Positions 25,190 through 37,173 of a DNA stretch of 64,000 bases are shown here, in pieces (position 1 is the first letter of the stretch; every line of letters begins with the position of its first letter). This DNA is from Sideroxydans sp. CL21 (GTDB taxonomy: Bacteria; Pseudomonadota; Gammaproteobacteria; Burkholderiales; Gallionellaceae): NCBI RefSeq assembly GCF_902459525.1, contig NZ_LR699166.1, positions 845,501 through 909,500 on the forward strand. The letters run 5' to 3'. The notes under the pieces are model-generated. The model searched no databases and was not told the origin of the DNA. It saw only the letters and a program-made list of their open reading frames with translations. The translations under genes and the position numbers were made by a program.

Positions 25190-26872
25190 CTATTTGTGTT
25201 TCGGCGTATCGTCGTCCGCGCCGGCACTGGTTGCCATTTCCTGGAATTTTGCGCGACGGGCTTCGATCTCGGCGATCTCGGCCTGCTGTTGCGGCGTCAA
25301 TGCGTCAATGTTCTTAGGTTGCGCAGTCGCGGCCTGTTCTTTTGCGCGTGCGATGGCGGCATCGATGCGCATCTGCATGGTGTCTTCCGGGTCGGTGCCG
25401 GGAGCGACGGGTACCAGTGCCGGGGAGACCGGCTTTGCGGCGAGCGCGGCTTTCTCCTTTTGAGCGAGGCGCTCGGCTTTCTCCTGCTTTTCGCGCTCGA
25501 TGCGCTGCAGGCGATACTCGTGCCGTTCACGCGCGAGATCGGCCGCCTGGGCCTCGCGTTCGCGCTGCCATATCTCGCTCTTTGCGAAACGGTAATACTG
25601 GACCAGCGGTATCTGGCTGGGGCAGACGTAGGCGCAGGCGCCGCATTCGATGCAGTCGAACAGGTGGTATTCCTGCGTCTTGCCGAAATCCTTGGCCTTG
25701 GCATACCAGTAGAGATCCTGCGGTTGCAGCTCGGCCGGGCAAACGTCGGCGCAGCGCGTGCAGCGTATGCAGGGCAGGGCGGGCGGCGGCGGCGGAAACA
25801 GCTTGGGCGACGACTCGATGATGCAGTTGGTCGCCTTGGTCACGCCCACCGAGCCGGACGGCAGGTCCACGCCCATCATCGGGCCTCCCATGATGTGGCG
25901 ATCGGTATCGGGCTTGCTGCCGGCCAGTGCGACCAGTTCGTCCACCGGTGTGCCCAGCAGCACTTCATAGTTCTGCGCATGCTCGACATTGCCGGTGACG
26001 GTGACGATACGCGACAGCAGCGGCTCCCCGAATGTGATCGCGCGCCAGACGCAGTAGGCCGTGGCGACATTGAAGCATTGCACGCCCATCTCGGTGGAGC
26101 GCACGCCGGCGGCGACTTCAATGCCGGTCAGCACGCGGATGAGCTGCTTGGCGCCGCCACCCGGGTACAGCGTGGGCACGGCGATCACTTCCATGTGCGT
26201 ATGCTTGGCGTCCAGCACGGCCTGTTGCATCGCGGCGATGGCTTCCGGTTTGTTGTCCTCGATGCCGACCAGCACTTCTTCCGCATACAGCAGTTCGCGC
26301 AGCACTTCGGCACCGCGCAGGATGTCGCCGGCGCGTTCGCGCATCAGCAAGTCGTCGCAGGTGATGTAAGGCTCGCACTCGGCACCGTTGAGCACCAGCG
26401 TCTTGATCTTGTGCTTGTGCGAGTACGACTTCATGTCGCTGGGGAATACGGCACCACCCAGGCCGACTACGCCTGCCTGCCGCAGCCGGTGGCGCAGATC
26501 GGTGTGCTCGGTCTGCTTGTAGTCCACGCCGCTGTGCGCTATCCATTCATCCTTGCCGTCCGGTATCAGGGTGACGCACAAATCCGGCAGTCCGGAATGA
26601 TGGGCGACCAGTTGCATGTCGATGGCGCTGACCGTCCCGGAGGTGGAAGCATGCACCGCGCTGGAAAGGCGCCCTTCCGGCCTGCCGATGATCTGGCCCT
26701 TGAGCACGCGCTCGCCGACCTGCACCACCGGCACGGCGCGATTGCCCACATGCTGGTGCAGCGGGATCACCAGTTTAGAGGGGATCGGCGCCAGCGCGAT
26801 CGGAGTGCGCGTCGATTCGGCTTTATGCGTGGCCGGGTGGACGCCGCCGTGGAATTTGAACAACGGTCTCAT
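25190..26872 (-). CDS. rsxC: Rnf/Rsx electron transport complex subunit C
   Basis: A 560-residue peripheral subunit that binds NADH/FMN and two [4Fe-4S] clusters. The NuoF-like domain contains [13 protein letters not shown] and [15 protein letters not shown]. Cluster motifs are [12 protein letters not shown] and [12 protein letters not shown]. The C-terminal tail, about 110 residues, is a charged helical region rich in Ala, Arg, Glu and Lys ([20 protein letters not shown]...), as in other RnfC proteins but of variable length. The start at 26872 overlaps the rsxB stop (ATGA); the longer frame to 27082 is rejected. Confidence 0.95.
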   Translation of the reverse strand: MRPLFKFHGGVHPATHKAESTRTPIALAPIPSKLVIPLHQHVGNRAVPVVQVGERVLKGQIIGRPEGRLSSAVHASTSGTVSAIDMQLVAHHSGLPDLCVTLIPDGKDEWIAHSGVDYKQTEHTDLRHRLRQAGVVGLGGAVFPSDMKSYSHKHKIKTLVLNGAECEPYITCDDLLMRERAGDILRGAEVLRELLYAEEVLVGIEDNKPEAIAAMQQAVLDAKHTHMEVIAVPTLYPGGGAKQLIRVLTGIEVAAGVRSTEMGVQCFNVATAYCVWRAITFGEPLLSRIVTVTGNVEHAQNYEVLLGTPVDELVALAGSKPDTDRHIMGGPMMGVDLPSGSVGVTKATNCIIESSPKLFPPPPPALPCIRCTRCADVCPAELQPQDLYWYAKAKDFGKTQEYHLFDCIECGACAYVCPSQIPLVQYYRFAKSEIWQREREAQAADLARERHEYRLQRIEREKQEKAERLAQKEKAALAAKPVSPALVPVAPGTDPEDTMQMRIDAAIARAKEQAATAQPKNIDALTPQQQAEIAEIEARRAKFQEMATSAGADDDTPKHK

Positions 26873-27423
26873 CTTGCGGCAACCTGTACGATGGGAATGG
26901 TCGGGTAGTCCCATTTCCAGTTGGTGATGTCTTCGCCGAGGGGCTGCATGCTGATGCAATCCACCGGGCAGGGCGCGACACACAGTTCGCAACCGGTGCA
27001 TTCGGAGGCGATGATGGTATGCATCTGTTTTGCAGCGCCGACGATGGCATCGACCGGGCAGGCTTGCAGGCAAAGGGTACAACCGATGCAGGTCTGCTCG
27101 TCGATGAAGGCGACTGCCTTGGCCTTGGGGGCTGCACCCTCGCCGAACGGCACATATTCGACGCCAAGCAGATCGGCCAGTTTGCGTATGCCTTCTTCAC
27201 CGCCGGGAGGACACTTGTTGATGTTGGCGTCGCCTTTGGCGATGGCTTCGGCATAGGGCTTGCAGCCGGGATAACCGCATTGGCCGCACTGCGTCTGCGG
27301 CAGCACGGCATCAATCTTCTCTACCAGCGGATTGCCCTCGACCTTGAACTTGATCGCGGAAAAACCCAACACCGCTCCAAGCAGCAACGAGATGCCGACC
27401 ATCACCCAAAGTGCAGCAATCAT
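26869..27423 (-). CDS. rsxB: Rnf/Rsx electron transport complex subunit B (ferredoxin-like)
   Basis: A 184-residue iron-sulfur subunit. An N-terminal membrane helix is followed by the four-cysteine 4Fe-4S domain ([19 protein letters not shown] with a downstream CPPGG) and two ferredoxin clusters, [15 protein letters not shown] and [15 protein letters not shown]. It is the likely electron entry point from soluble ferredoxin. It overlaps rsxA and rsxC by 4 bases at each end. Confidence 0.95.
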   Translation of the reverse strand: MIAALWVMVGISLLLGAVLGFSAIKFKVEGNPLVEKIDAVLPQTQCGQCGYPGCKPYAEAIAKGDANINKCPPGGEEGIRKLADLLGVEYVPFGEGAAPKAKAVAFIDEQTCIGCTLCLQACPVDAIVGAAKQMHTIIASECTGCELCVAPCPVDCISMQPLGEDITNWKWDYPTIPIVQVAAR

Positions 27424-27995
27424 TTCACCAGGCCCGAGAACCCCATGAATGACAAGCTCATCAGTCCGGCGGTGACCATGGCAATGGCCGAACCCTTGAA
27501 GATTCCGGGAACGTCGGCGCCTTCCAGGCGCTCGCGGATACCGGCGAACAGGATCATCACCAGCGTGAAGCCCATCGCACCGCCAAAGCCGAACAGCAGC
27601 GACTGCATGAAATCATGCTTGGCCTGCACGTTGAGCAGGGGGATGCCGAGCACCGCGCAGTTGGTGGTGATGAGGGGGAGATAAATGCCAAGAATCTGGT
27701 ACAGCTCCGGGCTGGTCTTTTTGACTGCCATTTCTGTAAATTGAACAATCCCGGCGATAACCACGATGAACGACAGCGTGGTGAGGTAAGCGAGATTGGG
27801 GCCGAGCAGGTAATGTTCGATCAGGTAGCTGGCACCGGAACCCAGCGTCAACACGAAAGTCGTGGCGGCGCCCATACCGATTGCCGCCTCCAGCTTTTTG
27901 GACACGCCCATGAACGGGCACAGCCCGAGTATCTTCACCATCACAATGTTATTCACAAACACCGTACTGACAAGGATGAGTAAGTATTCTGTCAT
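27420..27995 (-). CDS. rsxA: Rnf/Rsx electron transport complex subunit A
   Basis: A 191-residue, six-helix membrane subunit homologous to NqrE. It starts [33 protein letters not shown] and has [14 protein letters not shown] in the fourth helix; these cysteine-bearing helices hold a membrane [2Fe-2S] cluster in Rnf structures. It is the first gene of rsxABCDGE. The 102 bp upstream, shared with the 3' end of kup, must hold the operon promoter; no strong sigma-70 match is evident there. Confidence 0.95.
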   Translation of the reverse strand: MTEYLLILVSTVFVNNIVMVKILGLCPFMGVSKKLEAAIGMGAATTFVLTLGSGASYLIEHYLLGPNLAYLTTLSFIVVIAGIVQFTEMAVKKTSPELYQILGIYLPLITTNCAVLGIPLLNVQAKHDFMQSLLFGFGGAMGFTLVMILFAGIRERLEGADVPGIFKGSAIAMVTAGLMSLSFMGFSGLVK

Positions 27996-28097
27996 TCGAC
28001 CGGCACTCCTAAGAAGAGAGTGATTATCCGCCGAATCAGATGCTGCTTCAACCGTTGTCAGGCTATATCGATATAACTTCTGCTCATCAGTGTCGCG

Positions 28098-29975
28098 CTA
28101 CAGCATTACCTTAGTGCCGAGTTCAACCACTTGGTTGGGTGGGAGATTGAAGAAGCTCGTCGCGCCTTCCGATTGGCGCGTCATCCATGAGAACAGCGCG
28201 CAACGCCAGGCGGACATGCCGCCGGGACCGTCCGCGACATTGGATCGCGCAACGAAGAAGGTGGTGGACATCGGTTCGAGTTCCACCCCGTGTGCCCCCA
28301 AACCCTGCAATGCCATGGGGATGTCCACTTCCTGGCGGAAACCGAAATGCAAAGCGACATCGTACATGCCGGGTGCGAGCTGGGTGACTTTCAGGCGCTC
28401 GGGCAACTCGATGTAAGGCACGTCCTCGGTCACCACATGCAGGAACAGGGTCTGCTCATGCAATACCTTGAAGTGCTTCAGGTTGTGGAACAGCGCACTG
28501 GGGACCATGGTCGGGTCGGCCGTCAGGTAGACCGCCGTACCCGGCACGCGCGGTACTTCTGGTTGTGTGCCGGAGATGAACAGGGACATCGGGATATCGA
28601 TCTTGCGCCGTTGCTCGGAGATCAGCGAACTGCCGCGTTTCCAGGTCGAGAGCAGCAGGAACAGGAAGAGGCCGAACGCCAGCGGCATCCAGCCGCCGTG
28701 AAAGAGCTTGGTCAGATTGGAGCTGAAAAACATCAGCTCCAGCAACACGAATATCAGCAATGCGGGCAACAGCAGGGCACGCACCCGTCCCGGCACCATA
28801 ATGGTGACGAAAATGGCCAGCAAGGTGGTGATGATCATGGTGCCGGACACGGCGATACCGTAGGCGGCAGCAAGTGCGTTGGAGGAGCCGAACTGGAACA
28901 CGAGGACAATCACGCCGACCATCATCATCCAGTTCACGGCGGGAATGTAGATCTGTCCGCGCTGCGAATCGGAGGTGTGCTGGATGTACAGACGCGGTAG
29001 ATAGCCCATGCGCATGGCTTGCAGGGTCATCGAATAAGCGCCGGAAATGGTGGCCTGCGAGGCGATCACTGTGGCGGCAGTGGCCAATACAACCAGGGGC
29101 AGCATGAACCATTCGGGCGATAACAGATAGAAAGGATTCTGGATGGCATCAGCCGAACGCAATACGAGCGCCCCTTGTCCGAAATAGTTAATGAGCAACG
29201 CCGGACACACCAGTCCGAACCACGCCATCTGAATCGGTTTGGAGCCAAAATGCCCCATGTCTGCATACAGTGCCTCGCCGCCGGTGAGCGCCAGGAACAC
29301 GGCGGACAGCAGCATGAACATGCCTGCCGGATGTTCCAACGCGAAATGGATGGCATACATCGGATTCAGGGCATGTAGCACGCCGGGGTTTTGTGCGATG
29401 CTGAGGGCGCCGAGAACGGCCAGAGCCCCGAACCACAGCAATGTGATGGGGCCGAATAACTTGCCCATGCTGCCCGTACCGTGCCGCTGGATAAAGAACA
29501 GGCCGGTGAGCACGCCGACGGTGATCGGGATGATGAATTGCTCGAATGCCGGTGTGGCGACGCTGATACCTTCCACCGCCGAGAGCACAGAGATTGCCGG
29601 AGTGATCAGCGCATCGCCGTAAAACAAGGCTGCCGCAAAGATGCCCGCCGTGACGATCCACATTTTCCAGCGCGCGGTACCCTTTGACGAACGGTTTGCG
29701 AGTGCAGTCAGAGCGAGTACTCCGCCCTCGCCGTCGTTGTCGAACTTGAGCATGATCCACACGTATTTGATCGAGATGATCAGCATCATCGCCCAGAACA
29801 ATGCGGATAAGGTTGCCAGCACGTTCGGCTCGTTAGGGGTCAACCCGTGCGGTCCAACGAAAGCTTCCTTGAATGCATACAATGGACTGGTGCCGATGTC
29901 GCCGTACACCACGCCGAGCGCGGCTAGCGCCAGTGATCCTGTCGAAGCCTTTTTATTCGCATGCTTCATATCCAT
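28098..29975 (-). CDS. kup: Low-affinity potassium uptake protein Kup
   Basis: A 625-residue KUP/HAK potassium-proton symporter. The N-terminal signature GVVYGDIGTSPLYAFKEAF is exact, followed by about 12 membrane helices and a cytoplasmic C-terminal domain (from about residue 465). The ATG at 29975 has GGGAGGGAG six bases upstream. It is divergent from the kdp operon across a 321-bp region, so constitutive and inducible potassium uptake genes share one regulatory interval. The C-terminal domain is of family-typical length. Confidence 0.95.
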   Translation of the reverse strand: MDMKHANKKASTGSLALAALGVVYGDIGTSPLYAFKEAFVGPHGLTPNEPNVLATLSALFWAMMLIISIKYVWIMLKFDNDGEGGVLALTALANRSSKGTARWKMWIVTAGIFAAALFYGDALITPAISVLSAVEGISVATPAFEQFIIPITVGVLTGLFFIQRHGTGSMGKLFGPITLLWFGALAVLGALSIAQNPGVLHALNPMYAIHFALEHPAGMFMLLSAVFLALTGGEALYADMGHFGSKPIQMAWFGLVCPALLINYFGQGALVLRSADAIQNPFYLLSPEWFMLPLVVLATAATVIASQATISGAYSMTLQAMRMGYLPRLYIQHTSDSQRGQIYIPAVNWMMMVGVIVLVFQFGSSNALAAAYGIAVSGTMIITTLLAIFVTIMVPGRVRALLLPALLIFVLLELMFFSSNLTKLFHGGWMPLAFGLFLFLLLSTWKRGSSLISEQRRKIDIPMSLFISGTQPEVPRVPGTAVYLTADPTMVPSALFHNLKHFKVLHEQTLFLHVVTEDVPYIELPERLKVTQLAPGMYDVALHFGFRQEVDIPMALQGLGAHGVELEPMSTTFFVARSNVADGPGGMSAWRCALFSWMTRQSEGATSFFNLPPNQVVELGTKVML

Positions 29976-30196
29976 CTTGTACTCCCTCCCCCGGCTTTTT
30001 TTATCTGTCTGCGCAAGAATGGGGCGGCACTCTACGCTTGATTATGTCCAAAAACAAACTTGGGCTTTGCACGAGAAACCCCTGGATTGTTATGACATAT
30101 CAATTATATGGGTACTTGCTGCCTGTCGGCCGCGTTTCAAACCGGTTAGCAGTCTGGCTGACCGGTTCAAGCTTGTATATCGGGCCAGTCAGAATC

Positions 30197-30234
30197 TTTA
30201 CAACATTTTTATATCCTCGGGATTCATCTATACA
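30197..30234 (+). promoter_or_regulatory. Putative kdp promoter region with KdpE-like box
   Basis: In the 321-bp kup/kdp interval the AT-rich block TTTACAACATTTTTATA (30197-30213) resembles in composition and elements (TTTTTATA, TTTACA) the known KdpE site of E. coli. TATACA at 30229-30234 could be a -10 box, 62 bp upstream of the first small gene. It is a visual match only. Confidence 0.35.
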
Positions 30235-30296
30235 TCATTTTGATCTGCAATTCCCTACCATGCATCTTGTGCTTTTTACGTTTTAGGGGAAAACAA

Positions 30297-30389
30297 ATGG
30301 ACTGGTTCTATCTATTGTTGATTCTGGCCCTCTTCGGCCTGAGCGTGCTGCTGATATACGGCATCGAGAAACTGGGGAGGCCGCAATGA
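30297..30389 (+). CDS. 30-aa single-helix membrane peptide at the head of the kdp operon
   Basis: A 30-residue frame, MDWFYLLLILALFGLSVLLI followed by YGIEKLGRPQ: one hydrophobic helix with a basic tail. It has AGGGGA upstream and overlaps the kdpF start by 4 bases (ATGA), so it is part of the same coupled array. Similar tiny genes precede kdpF in other proteobacteria. It might be an additional small regulatory subunit of the Kdp ATPase, but no function is established from the sequence. Confidence 0.65.
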   Translation: MDWFYLLLILALFGLSVLLIYGIEKLGRPQ

Positions 30390-30474
30390 CCTTCTTCTAT
30401 ATCGTCGGCGCCATCGTAGCCTTGCTACTGGTGGTTTATCTCGTCGTTGCCTTGCTTAAACCGGAGTTGTTCTG

Positions 30475-30475
<1 letters not shown>
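30386..30475 (+). CDS. kdpF: K+-transporting ATPase subunit F
   Basis: A 29-residue single-helix peptide (MTFFYIVGAIVALLLVVYLVVALLKPELF). The pattern of a hydrophobic helix with Y-L-V-x-A-L-x-x-P-E-x-F at the end is the KdpF hallmark. It stabilises the KdpABC complex in the inner membrane. Both ends overlap neighbours: 4 bases with the preceding small gene and 1 base with kdpA (TGATG). Confidence 0.88.
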
Positions 30476-32269
<1,794 letters not shown>

Positions 32270-32283
<14 letters not shown>

Positions 32284-32370
32284 GCGCAGTTTTTGCGCCG
32301 TAACCCAACATAAGCAGAGACCCTAAAATTGTCTGTTGGATTACGCGATGAAACCGCTAACCCAACCTAC
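32270..32370. repeat. 101-bp inverted-repeat element between kdpA and kdpB
   Basis: GTAGGTTGGGTTAG at 32270-32283 is matched exactly inverted at 32357-32370. Internal inverted copies (GTAACCCAAC at 32310-32319; GTTGGATTACGC at 32335-32346) make it a two-hairpin structure. Its left end supplies the kdpA stop codon. It is the same family as the element at 40657-40734 with a C-to-T difference in the repeat unit. Confidence 0.75.
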
Positions 32371-32389
32371 ATGCTGACAGGAGATTTAC

Positions 32390-34462
32390 ATGACAACTAA
32401 AGCAATTCCGTTTCCCCTGTTCGAGCGCGACATCGTCAAGCAGGCCGTAGTGGATTCGTTCAAGAAGCTGAGTCCGCGCCAGCAAATGAAGAACCCGGTG
32501 ATGTTCGTGGTGTGGGTGGGCAGCGTACTGACCACGGCGCTGTTCTTTCAGGCGCTGGGCGGGCACGGCGAAGCACCGTCCGGCTTCATCCTGGCGATAA
32601 CGCTGTGGCTGTGGTTCACCGTGCTGTTCGCCAATTTCGCCGAAGCAGTGGCGGAAGGCCGCAGCCGTGCCCAGGCCGCCGCCATGCGCAGCGCCAAGCG
32701 CGACATCCAGGCCAAGAAGCTTATGCGTCCGAAGTATGGAGAACAGTACGTTCTGGCGCCCGGTTCCAGTTTGCGCAAGGACGATGTGGTGATGGTGGAA
32801 GCGGGAGATTTTATTCCGGGCGACGGCGAGGTGGTGGAAGGCGTGGCCTCGGTGGATGAGAGCGCCATCACCGGCGAAAGCGCACCGGTGATACGCGCCT
32901 CCGGCGGCGACTTCAGCGCGGTGACCGGTGGTACGCGCGTGCTGTCCGACTGGCTGGTGGTGCGCATCACCACCAATCCGGGAGAGACCTTCCTGGATCG
33001 CATGATCGCGATGGTGGAAAGCGCCAAGCGCCAAAAGACGCCAAACGAGATCGCGCTCACCATATTGCTGGTGGCGATGACGCTGATCTTCCTGTTCGTC
33101 ACCGTCACCCTGTTGCCGTTTTCCATCTACAGCGTCGAGGTGGCAGGGGCAGGGCAACCGGTCAGCATCACCGTACTGGTGGCACTGTTGGTGTGCCTGA
33201 TCCCGACCACGATCGGCGGTCTGCTCTCCGCCATTGGCGTGGCCGGCATGGGTCGCATGCTGCAGAAGAACGTGATCGCAACGAGTGGACGTGCGGTGGA
33301 AGCGGCAGGCGATGTGGATGTATTGCTGCTGGACAAGACCGGCACGATTACATTGGGCAATCGCCAGGCCAGCAACTTCCTGCATGCCAGCGGTGTGACC
33401 GAGGCGGAGTTGGCCGATGCGGCACAGCTGGCCTCGCTGGCCGACGAAACGCCGGAAGGCCGCAGTATTGTTGTTTTAGCCAAGGAAAAATTCGGCCTGC
33501 GCGAACGCAACATCCACGAGATGGGCGCGACCTTCGTTCCGTTCAGTGCGCATACACGCATGAGCGGAGTGAATATGGATAGCCGTCAGATACGCAAAGG
33601 TGCGACTGACGCCATTCGCAATTACGTGATCGATCTTGGCGGCATCTTTCCAGCCGATGTCATCAATACCGTGGACACCGTCTCGCGCCGCGGCAGCACG
33701 CCGCTGGTGGTGGCGGATGGAATCAAAGTGCTGGGCGTGATCGAGCTCAAGGATGTGGTCAAGGGCGGCATCAAGGAACGCTTCGCCGAACTGCGCCGCA
33801 TGGGCATCAAGACCATCATGATCACCGGCGACAACCGGCTCACTGCAGCCGCTATTGCCGCCGAAGCGGGCGTGGACGACTTCCTCGCCGAAGCCACACC
33901 GGAAGCCAAGCTCAAACTGATACGCGAACATCAGGCGCAGGGCAGGCTGGTGGCAATGACGGGCGACGGCACCAACGACGCCCCGGCGCTGGCGCAGGCC
34001 GACGTGGCAGTGGCCATGAACACCGGCACGCAAGCCGCCAAGGAAGCGGGCAACATGGTGGACCTGGATTCCAACCCGACCAAGCTGATCGAGATCGTGG
34101 AGACCGGCAAACAGATGCTGATGACCCGCGGCTCGCTGACCACCTTCAGCATCGCCAACGATGTGTCGAAATATTTCGCCATCATTCCGGCAGCCTTCGC
34201 TTCCACCTATCCTGCGCTGGGCAAGCTCAACGTGATGGGGCTGGCGACGCCGTCCAGCGCGATCCTGTCCGCCGTGATCTTCAACGCGCTGATCATCATC
34301 GCGCTGGTGCCGCTGGCGCTGAAGGGCGTGAAATACCGCGCCATCGGGGCGAATGTGCTGCTGCGCAACAACCTGTTGATCTACGGGCTGGGTGGCCTCA
34401 TCGTCCCTTTCGTTGGCATCAAGCTGATCGACCTGTTGCTGGTCGCGCTGCATCTGGTTTAA
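32390..34462 (+). CDS. kdpB: K+-transporting ATPase subunit B (P-type catalytic subunit)
   Basis: A 690-residue P-type ATPase. The phosphorylation site is Asp315 in DKTGTIT. The dephosphorylation loop TGES, the nucleotide-binding domain (KGATDAI) and the hinge [16 protein letters not shown] are all intact. It drives high-affinity potassium uptake with KdpA. It begins 107 bp after kdpA because of the inserted repeat; an AGGAG ribosome site lies upstream of the ATG. Confidence 0.97.
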   Translation: MTTKAIPFPLFERDIVKQAVVDSFKKLSPRQQMKNPVMFVVWVGSVLTTALFFQALGGHGEAPSGFILAITLWLWFTVLFANFAEAVAEGRSRAQAAAMRSAKRDIQAKKLMRPKYGEQYVLAPGSSLRKDDVVMVEAGDFIPGDGEVVEGVASVDESAITGESAPVIRASGGDFSAVTGGTRVLSDWLVVRITTNPGETFLDRMIAMVESAKRQKTPNEIALTILLVAMTLIFLFVTVTLLPFSIYSVEVAGAGQPVSITVLVALLVCLIPTTIGGLLSAIGVAGMGRMLQKNVIATSGRAVEAAGDVDVLLLDKTGTITLGNRQASNFLHASGVTEAELADAAQLASLADETPEGRSIVVLAKEKFGLRERNIHEMGATFVPFSAHTRMSGVNMDSRQIRKGATDAIRNYVIDLGGIFPADVINTVDTVSRRGSTPLVVADGIKVLGVIELKDVVKGGIKERFAELRRMGIKTIMITGDNRLTAAAIAAEAGVDDFLAEATPEAKLKLIREHQAQGRLVAMTGDGTNDAPALAQADVAVAMNTGTQAAKEAGNMVDLDSNPTKLIEIVETGKQMLMTRGSLTTFSIANDVSKYFAIIPAAFASTYPALGKLNVMGLATPSSAILSAVIFNALIIIALVPLALKGVKYRAIGANVLLRNNLLIYGLGGLIVPFVGIKLIDLLLVALHLV

Positions 34463-34485
34463 ACATTATGCGAAACCAATTACTC

Positions 34486-34513
34486 CGTCATTCCGGCCTG
34501 CGCCGGAATGACG
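34486..34513. repeat. Palindromic CGTCATTCC repeat between kdpB and kdpC
   Basis: A perfect 12-bp inverted repeat, CGTCATTCCGGC at 34486-34497 and its complement at 34502-34513, with a 4-base CTGC loop. This palindrome type recurs between genes of many beta- and gammaproteobacteria. There is no T tract, so the role may be mRNA 3'-end protection of kdpAB rather than termination. Confidence 0.7.
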
Positions 34514-34538
34514 ACTAAGCGAATAGAAAGGAAATGAC

Positions 34539-35111
34539 ATGCTGAAAGAACTACGTCCCGCTGTAATGAGCTTCCTGCTGCTCTCGTTGCTTACGGGCCT
34601 CGCTTACCCCTTGCTGGTGACCGGCATCTCGCAGCTGACCATGCCGACCAAAGCCAACGGCAGCCTGATCCTGCAAGACGGCAAGCCGGTCGGCTCCAGC
34701 CTCATCGGCCAGTCGTTCTCCGACCCGAAATATTTCTGGAGCCGTCCTTCGGCGACCGGCCCGATGCCCAACAACGCATCCGCTTCCGGCGGTTCCAATC
34801 TGGGTCCGACCAACCCGGCGTTGCCGGACGCAGTAAAGGCCAGGATGCAAGCCCTGCGCGATGCCGATCCTGGCAATACGAAGCCGGTTCCGGTCGACCT
34901 GGTGACCGCGTCCGCCAGCGGCCTCGATCCGCACATCAGTCCTGCGGCAGCCGAATACCAGCTTGCCCGCGTGGCGCGCGTGCGCAACCTCAACCCGGAT
35001 GCCTTGCGCAAGCTGGTGGCGGAACACACTGAAGGCCGTCAGTTCGGCATCTTGGGTGAGCCGCGGGTGAATGTACTGGAACTCAATCTGGCGCTGAATA
35101 CGATGCGTTAA
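34539..35111 (+). CDS. kdpC: K+-transporting ATPase subunit C
   Basis: A 190-residue single-pass subunit. The N-terminal helix ([26 protein letters not shown]) is followed by the conserved [32 protein letters not shown] and [15 protein letters not shown] motifs. It aids ATP binding to KdpB. AAAGGAAA provides the ribosome site. It ends the kdpFABC unit; kdpDE does not follow directly but lies 2.1 kb further on. Confidence 0.96.
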   Translation: MLKELRPAVMSFLLLSLLTGLAYPLLVTGISQLTMPTKANGSLILQDGKPVGSSLIGQSFSDPKYFWSRPSATGPMPNNASASGGSNLGPTNPALPDAVKARMQALRDADPGNTKPVPVDLVTASASGLDPHISPAAAEYQLARVARVRNLNPDALRKLVAEHTEGRQFGILGEPRVNVLELNLALNTMR

Positions 35112-35294
35112 GACTGGATCGAAGAGCACCGTTATTGGGATAAGGTTGGGCATTCGAGCACATCCGTTTTGGCGTGATAGATGATTTGTGCTGCGATATG
35201 ATGCTGCTGTGCGCGTGGTCAAAAACGTGATGTAAACAAATACGTGACCATACTGCTTGCGCACAACAATAATTCATTGCCAAAGGGGAGCGAA

Positions 35295-35507
35295 ATGAAA
35301 CCGATCACAGGGATGGTTCTCGCATCGCTGGCTATGCTGGCGAACAAGGCACAAGCTGTAATCGCCATGCCGGAAAGGGAACATGTGCAAACGATAGTCT
35401 GGATAGTTGAAGCTGTAACGTTTGTCACGATCGCGGCAGTTTTCTGGTTTGTCTGGCGCCTTAGTATGCGGGCAAAGGAAAACAGAAAGACTAGGCAGGA
35501 AGATTGA
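35295..35507 (+). CDS. Small membrane protein, 70 aa
   Basis: A 70-residue protein with AGGGGAGC just before the ATG at 35295. It has an N-terminal hydrophobic stretch that may be a signal peptide (ITGMVLASLAMLANKAQAVIA), a second helix (WIVEAVTFVTIAAVFWFVWRL) and a basic tail. I do not recognise it. It lies between kdpC and an AT-rich gene. The 183-bp gap before it has no recognisable element. Confidence 0.55.
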   Translation: MKPITGMVLASLAMLANKAQAVIAMPEREHVQTIVWIVEAVTFVTIAAVFWFVWRLSMRAKENRKTRQED

Positions 35508-35547
35508 TCGAGGGGCGCGAATCGGCTGCCAAGAACTGACATAGATC

Positions 35548-36096
35548 ATGAAAAAAATGACCATCAGCGACAATATGAAGAAGTACGGCTATTTCTGCGC
35601 ATTCAGTATCATGGCAATCGGGGTGATTTATGATTTCACTATTCTAATTGTTCATAAGATTGAACCGGCATCTCACTATATTGTTTTATCGTTGTCGATG
35701 ATTACTATCCAATTTTCCTTTTTAAGGATGGTAATTCCAGATGTACTATATTTTGTAATTTACTATGGTTTTGCTTTTCTAATATTTCGCCGTATCTGGC
35801 TAATTATCAGATTGAGAAAACTATCAATGCCAAGTACATTGACTGCGCCATTATGGGGAATTATTTTTATTTCACTTATCCTGATAGTTATTTCATTAGC
35901 TTTTAGTCTTGGTAGTTTGGTGTTAACTAATTTATTTGGCGGCACGATTTATGGAACTGCCATAGCAGGTATTTTGAAGGTGCCCGCATTAATTCTATTG
36001 CCTATCGGCATCGGTTCGGTTGAATTCTTTAGTTTGCTATTTGACAGATCATCTACAGATAGTCGTCTGAACGAAATATCCAACGACGCTTCGTAA
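35548..36096 (+). CDS. Hypothetical integral membrane protein, AT-rich gene
   Basis: A 182-residue protein with four or five membrane helices (FCAFSIMAIGVIYDFTILIV, YVIYYGFAFLIF-like, LWGIIFISLILIVISLAFSL, GILKVPALILLPIGIG) that I cannot assign. Its coding DNA is only about 25-35% GC in places (for example 35641-35760) against about 60% in the flanking genes, with many TTT/ATT/TTA codons. That points to recent acquisition. The start is uncertain among ATGs at 35548, 35557 and 35572. It interrupts the kdpFABC-kdpDE order. Confidence 0.65.
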   Translation: MKKMTISDNMKKYGYFCAFSIMAIGVIYDFTILIVHKIEPASHYIVLSLSMITIQFSFLRMVIPDVLYFVIYYGFAFLIFRRIWLIIRLRKLSMPSTLTAPLWGIIFISLILIVISLAFSLGSLVLTNLFGGTIYGTAIAGILKVPALILLPIGIGSVEFFSLLFDRSSTDSRLNEISNDAS

Positions 36097-36207
36097 ATGA
36101 CTTTATGACTGTCCGTTGTCGGGAAACTTGAACGTCGTCTTTGGGTTAAATGCAGAAGTTAGACCGACTATGCTCACATTGTTTGGATAAATAACAGACC
36201 AGCCACC

Positions 36208-37173
36208 ATGCTACTTAATTGCGTTGCCTACCAGAACGGCGTCAAGCTCGCCGACCTCGCTGTCGAAGAAATCAGCGATTACCTCGAACGCAAGGATTGT
36301 TTCGTCTGGGTGGCGCTGCGCGACACGACCGATGCCGAACTTGAAACGATGCAGAAGGAATTCGGGCTGCACGATCTGGCGGTCGAGGACGCGCGGCACG
36401 GTCACCAGCGGCCCAAGATCGAGGAGTATGGCGATACGCTGTTCATGGTGATGCACGTCGTGGAGTCCGATCAGTCCGAATTGACGGTCGGCGAGATTAA
36501 TATTTTCGTCGAGCGCAACTTCATCCTTTCGATCCGCAATCGCACCAGGCAGGGTTTTCTCGGGGTGCGCGAACGCTGCGTGCGTGAGCCGGAACTGTTG
36601 CGGTTGGGCTCGGGTTTTGTGCTTTACGCCTTGATGGATGCCGTAGTGGATCGTTACTTCCCGGTGATCAATGAACTGGAGTCGCAACTGGAAGCCATCG
36701 AAGAACGCCTGTTCGACAAGAACGCCGCGCTTGCCAATATCGAGCAGTTGTATGAACTCAAGCGCAAGGTCGTGGTGCTCAAACATGCAGTATTGCCGCT
36801 GATGGAAGCGACCGGGAAACTGCATGGCGGGCGCGTGCCGCCAGTTTGTGCCACCACCCAGGATTATTTTCGCGATGTGTATGACCATCTGGCGCGCATC
36901 AATTCCACGGTAGACGCCATGCGTGACACGATCACCACCGCGATCCTGGTGTCCCAGTCCACGGTATCCATTGAACAGAACGAGATCAACAAACGCCTGG
37001 CTGCCTGGGCCGGTATTTTTGCCGTCGCCACCGCCTTTGCCGGCATCTGGGGCATGAATTTCCGCAACATGCCGGAACTGTCGCTTGAATACGGCTATCC
37101 GCTCGCGCTGTCCGTAATCATTGGCACTTGCGGCTATCTGTACTACCGCTTCAAGAAGTCCGGCTGGCTGTAA
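36208..37173 (+). CDS. corA: CorA-family divalent-cation transporter
   Basis: A 321-residue magnesium/cobalt transporter. The cytoplasmic N-terminal domain is alpha/beta, the long stalk helix carries ELESQLEAIEERLFD and YELKRKVVVLKHAVLPLME, and the C-terminus has two helices with the pore motif GMN (GMNFRNMPEL) between them. The C-terminal end is basic (YRFKKSGWL), as usual. Some residues around the motif match the CorA/ZntB superfamily; the GMN and MPEL loop favour Mg/Co transport. It precedes kdpD by 16 bp, so it may be co-transcribed with kdpDE. Confidence 0.9.
   Translation: MLLNCVAYQNGVKLADLAVEEISDYLERKDCFVWVALRDTTDAELETMQKEFGLHDLAVEDARHGHQRPKIEEYGDTLFMVMHVVESDQSELTVGEINIFVERNFILSIRNRTRQGFLGVRERCVREPELLRLGSGFVLYALMDAVVDRYFPVINELESQLEAIEERLFDKNAALANIEQLYELKRKVVVLKHAVLPLMEATGKLHGGRVPPVCATTQDYFRDVYDHLARINSTVDAMRDTITTAILVSQSTVSIEQNEINKRLAAWAGIFAVATAFAGIWGMNFRNMPELSLEYGYPLALSVIIGTCGYLYYRFKKSGWL

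Noticed and set aside
25166-26908. 580-residue open frame on the plus strand opposite rsxC
   Set aside because: Antisense shadow of rsxC, which has both iron-sulfur motifs and coupled start.
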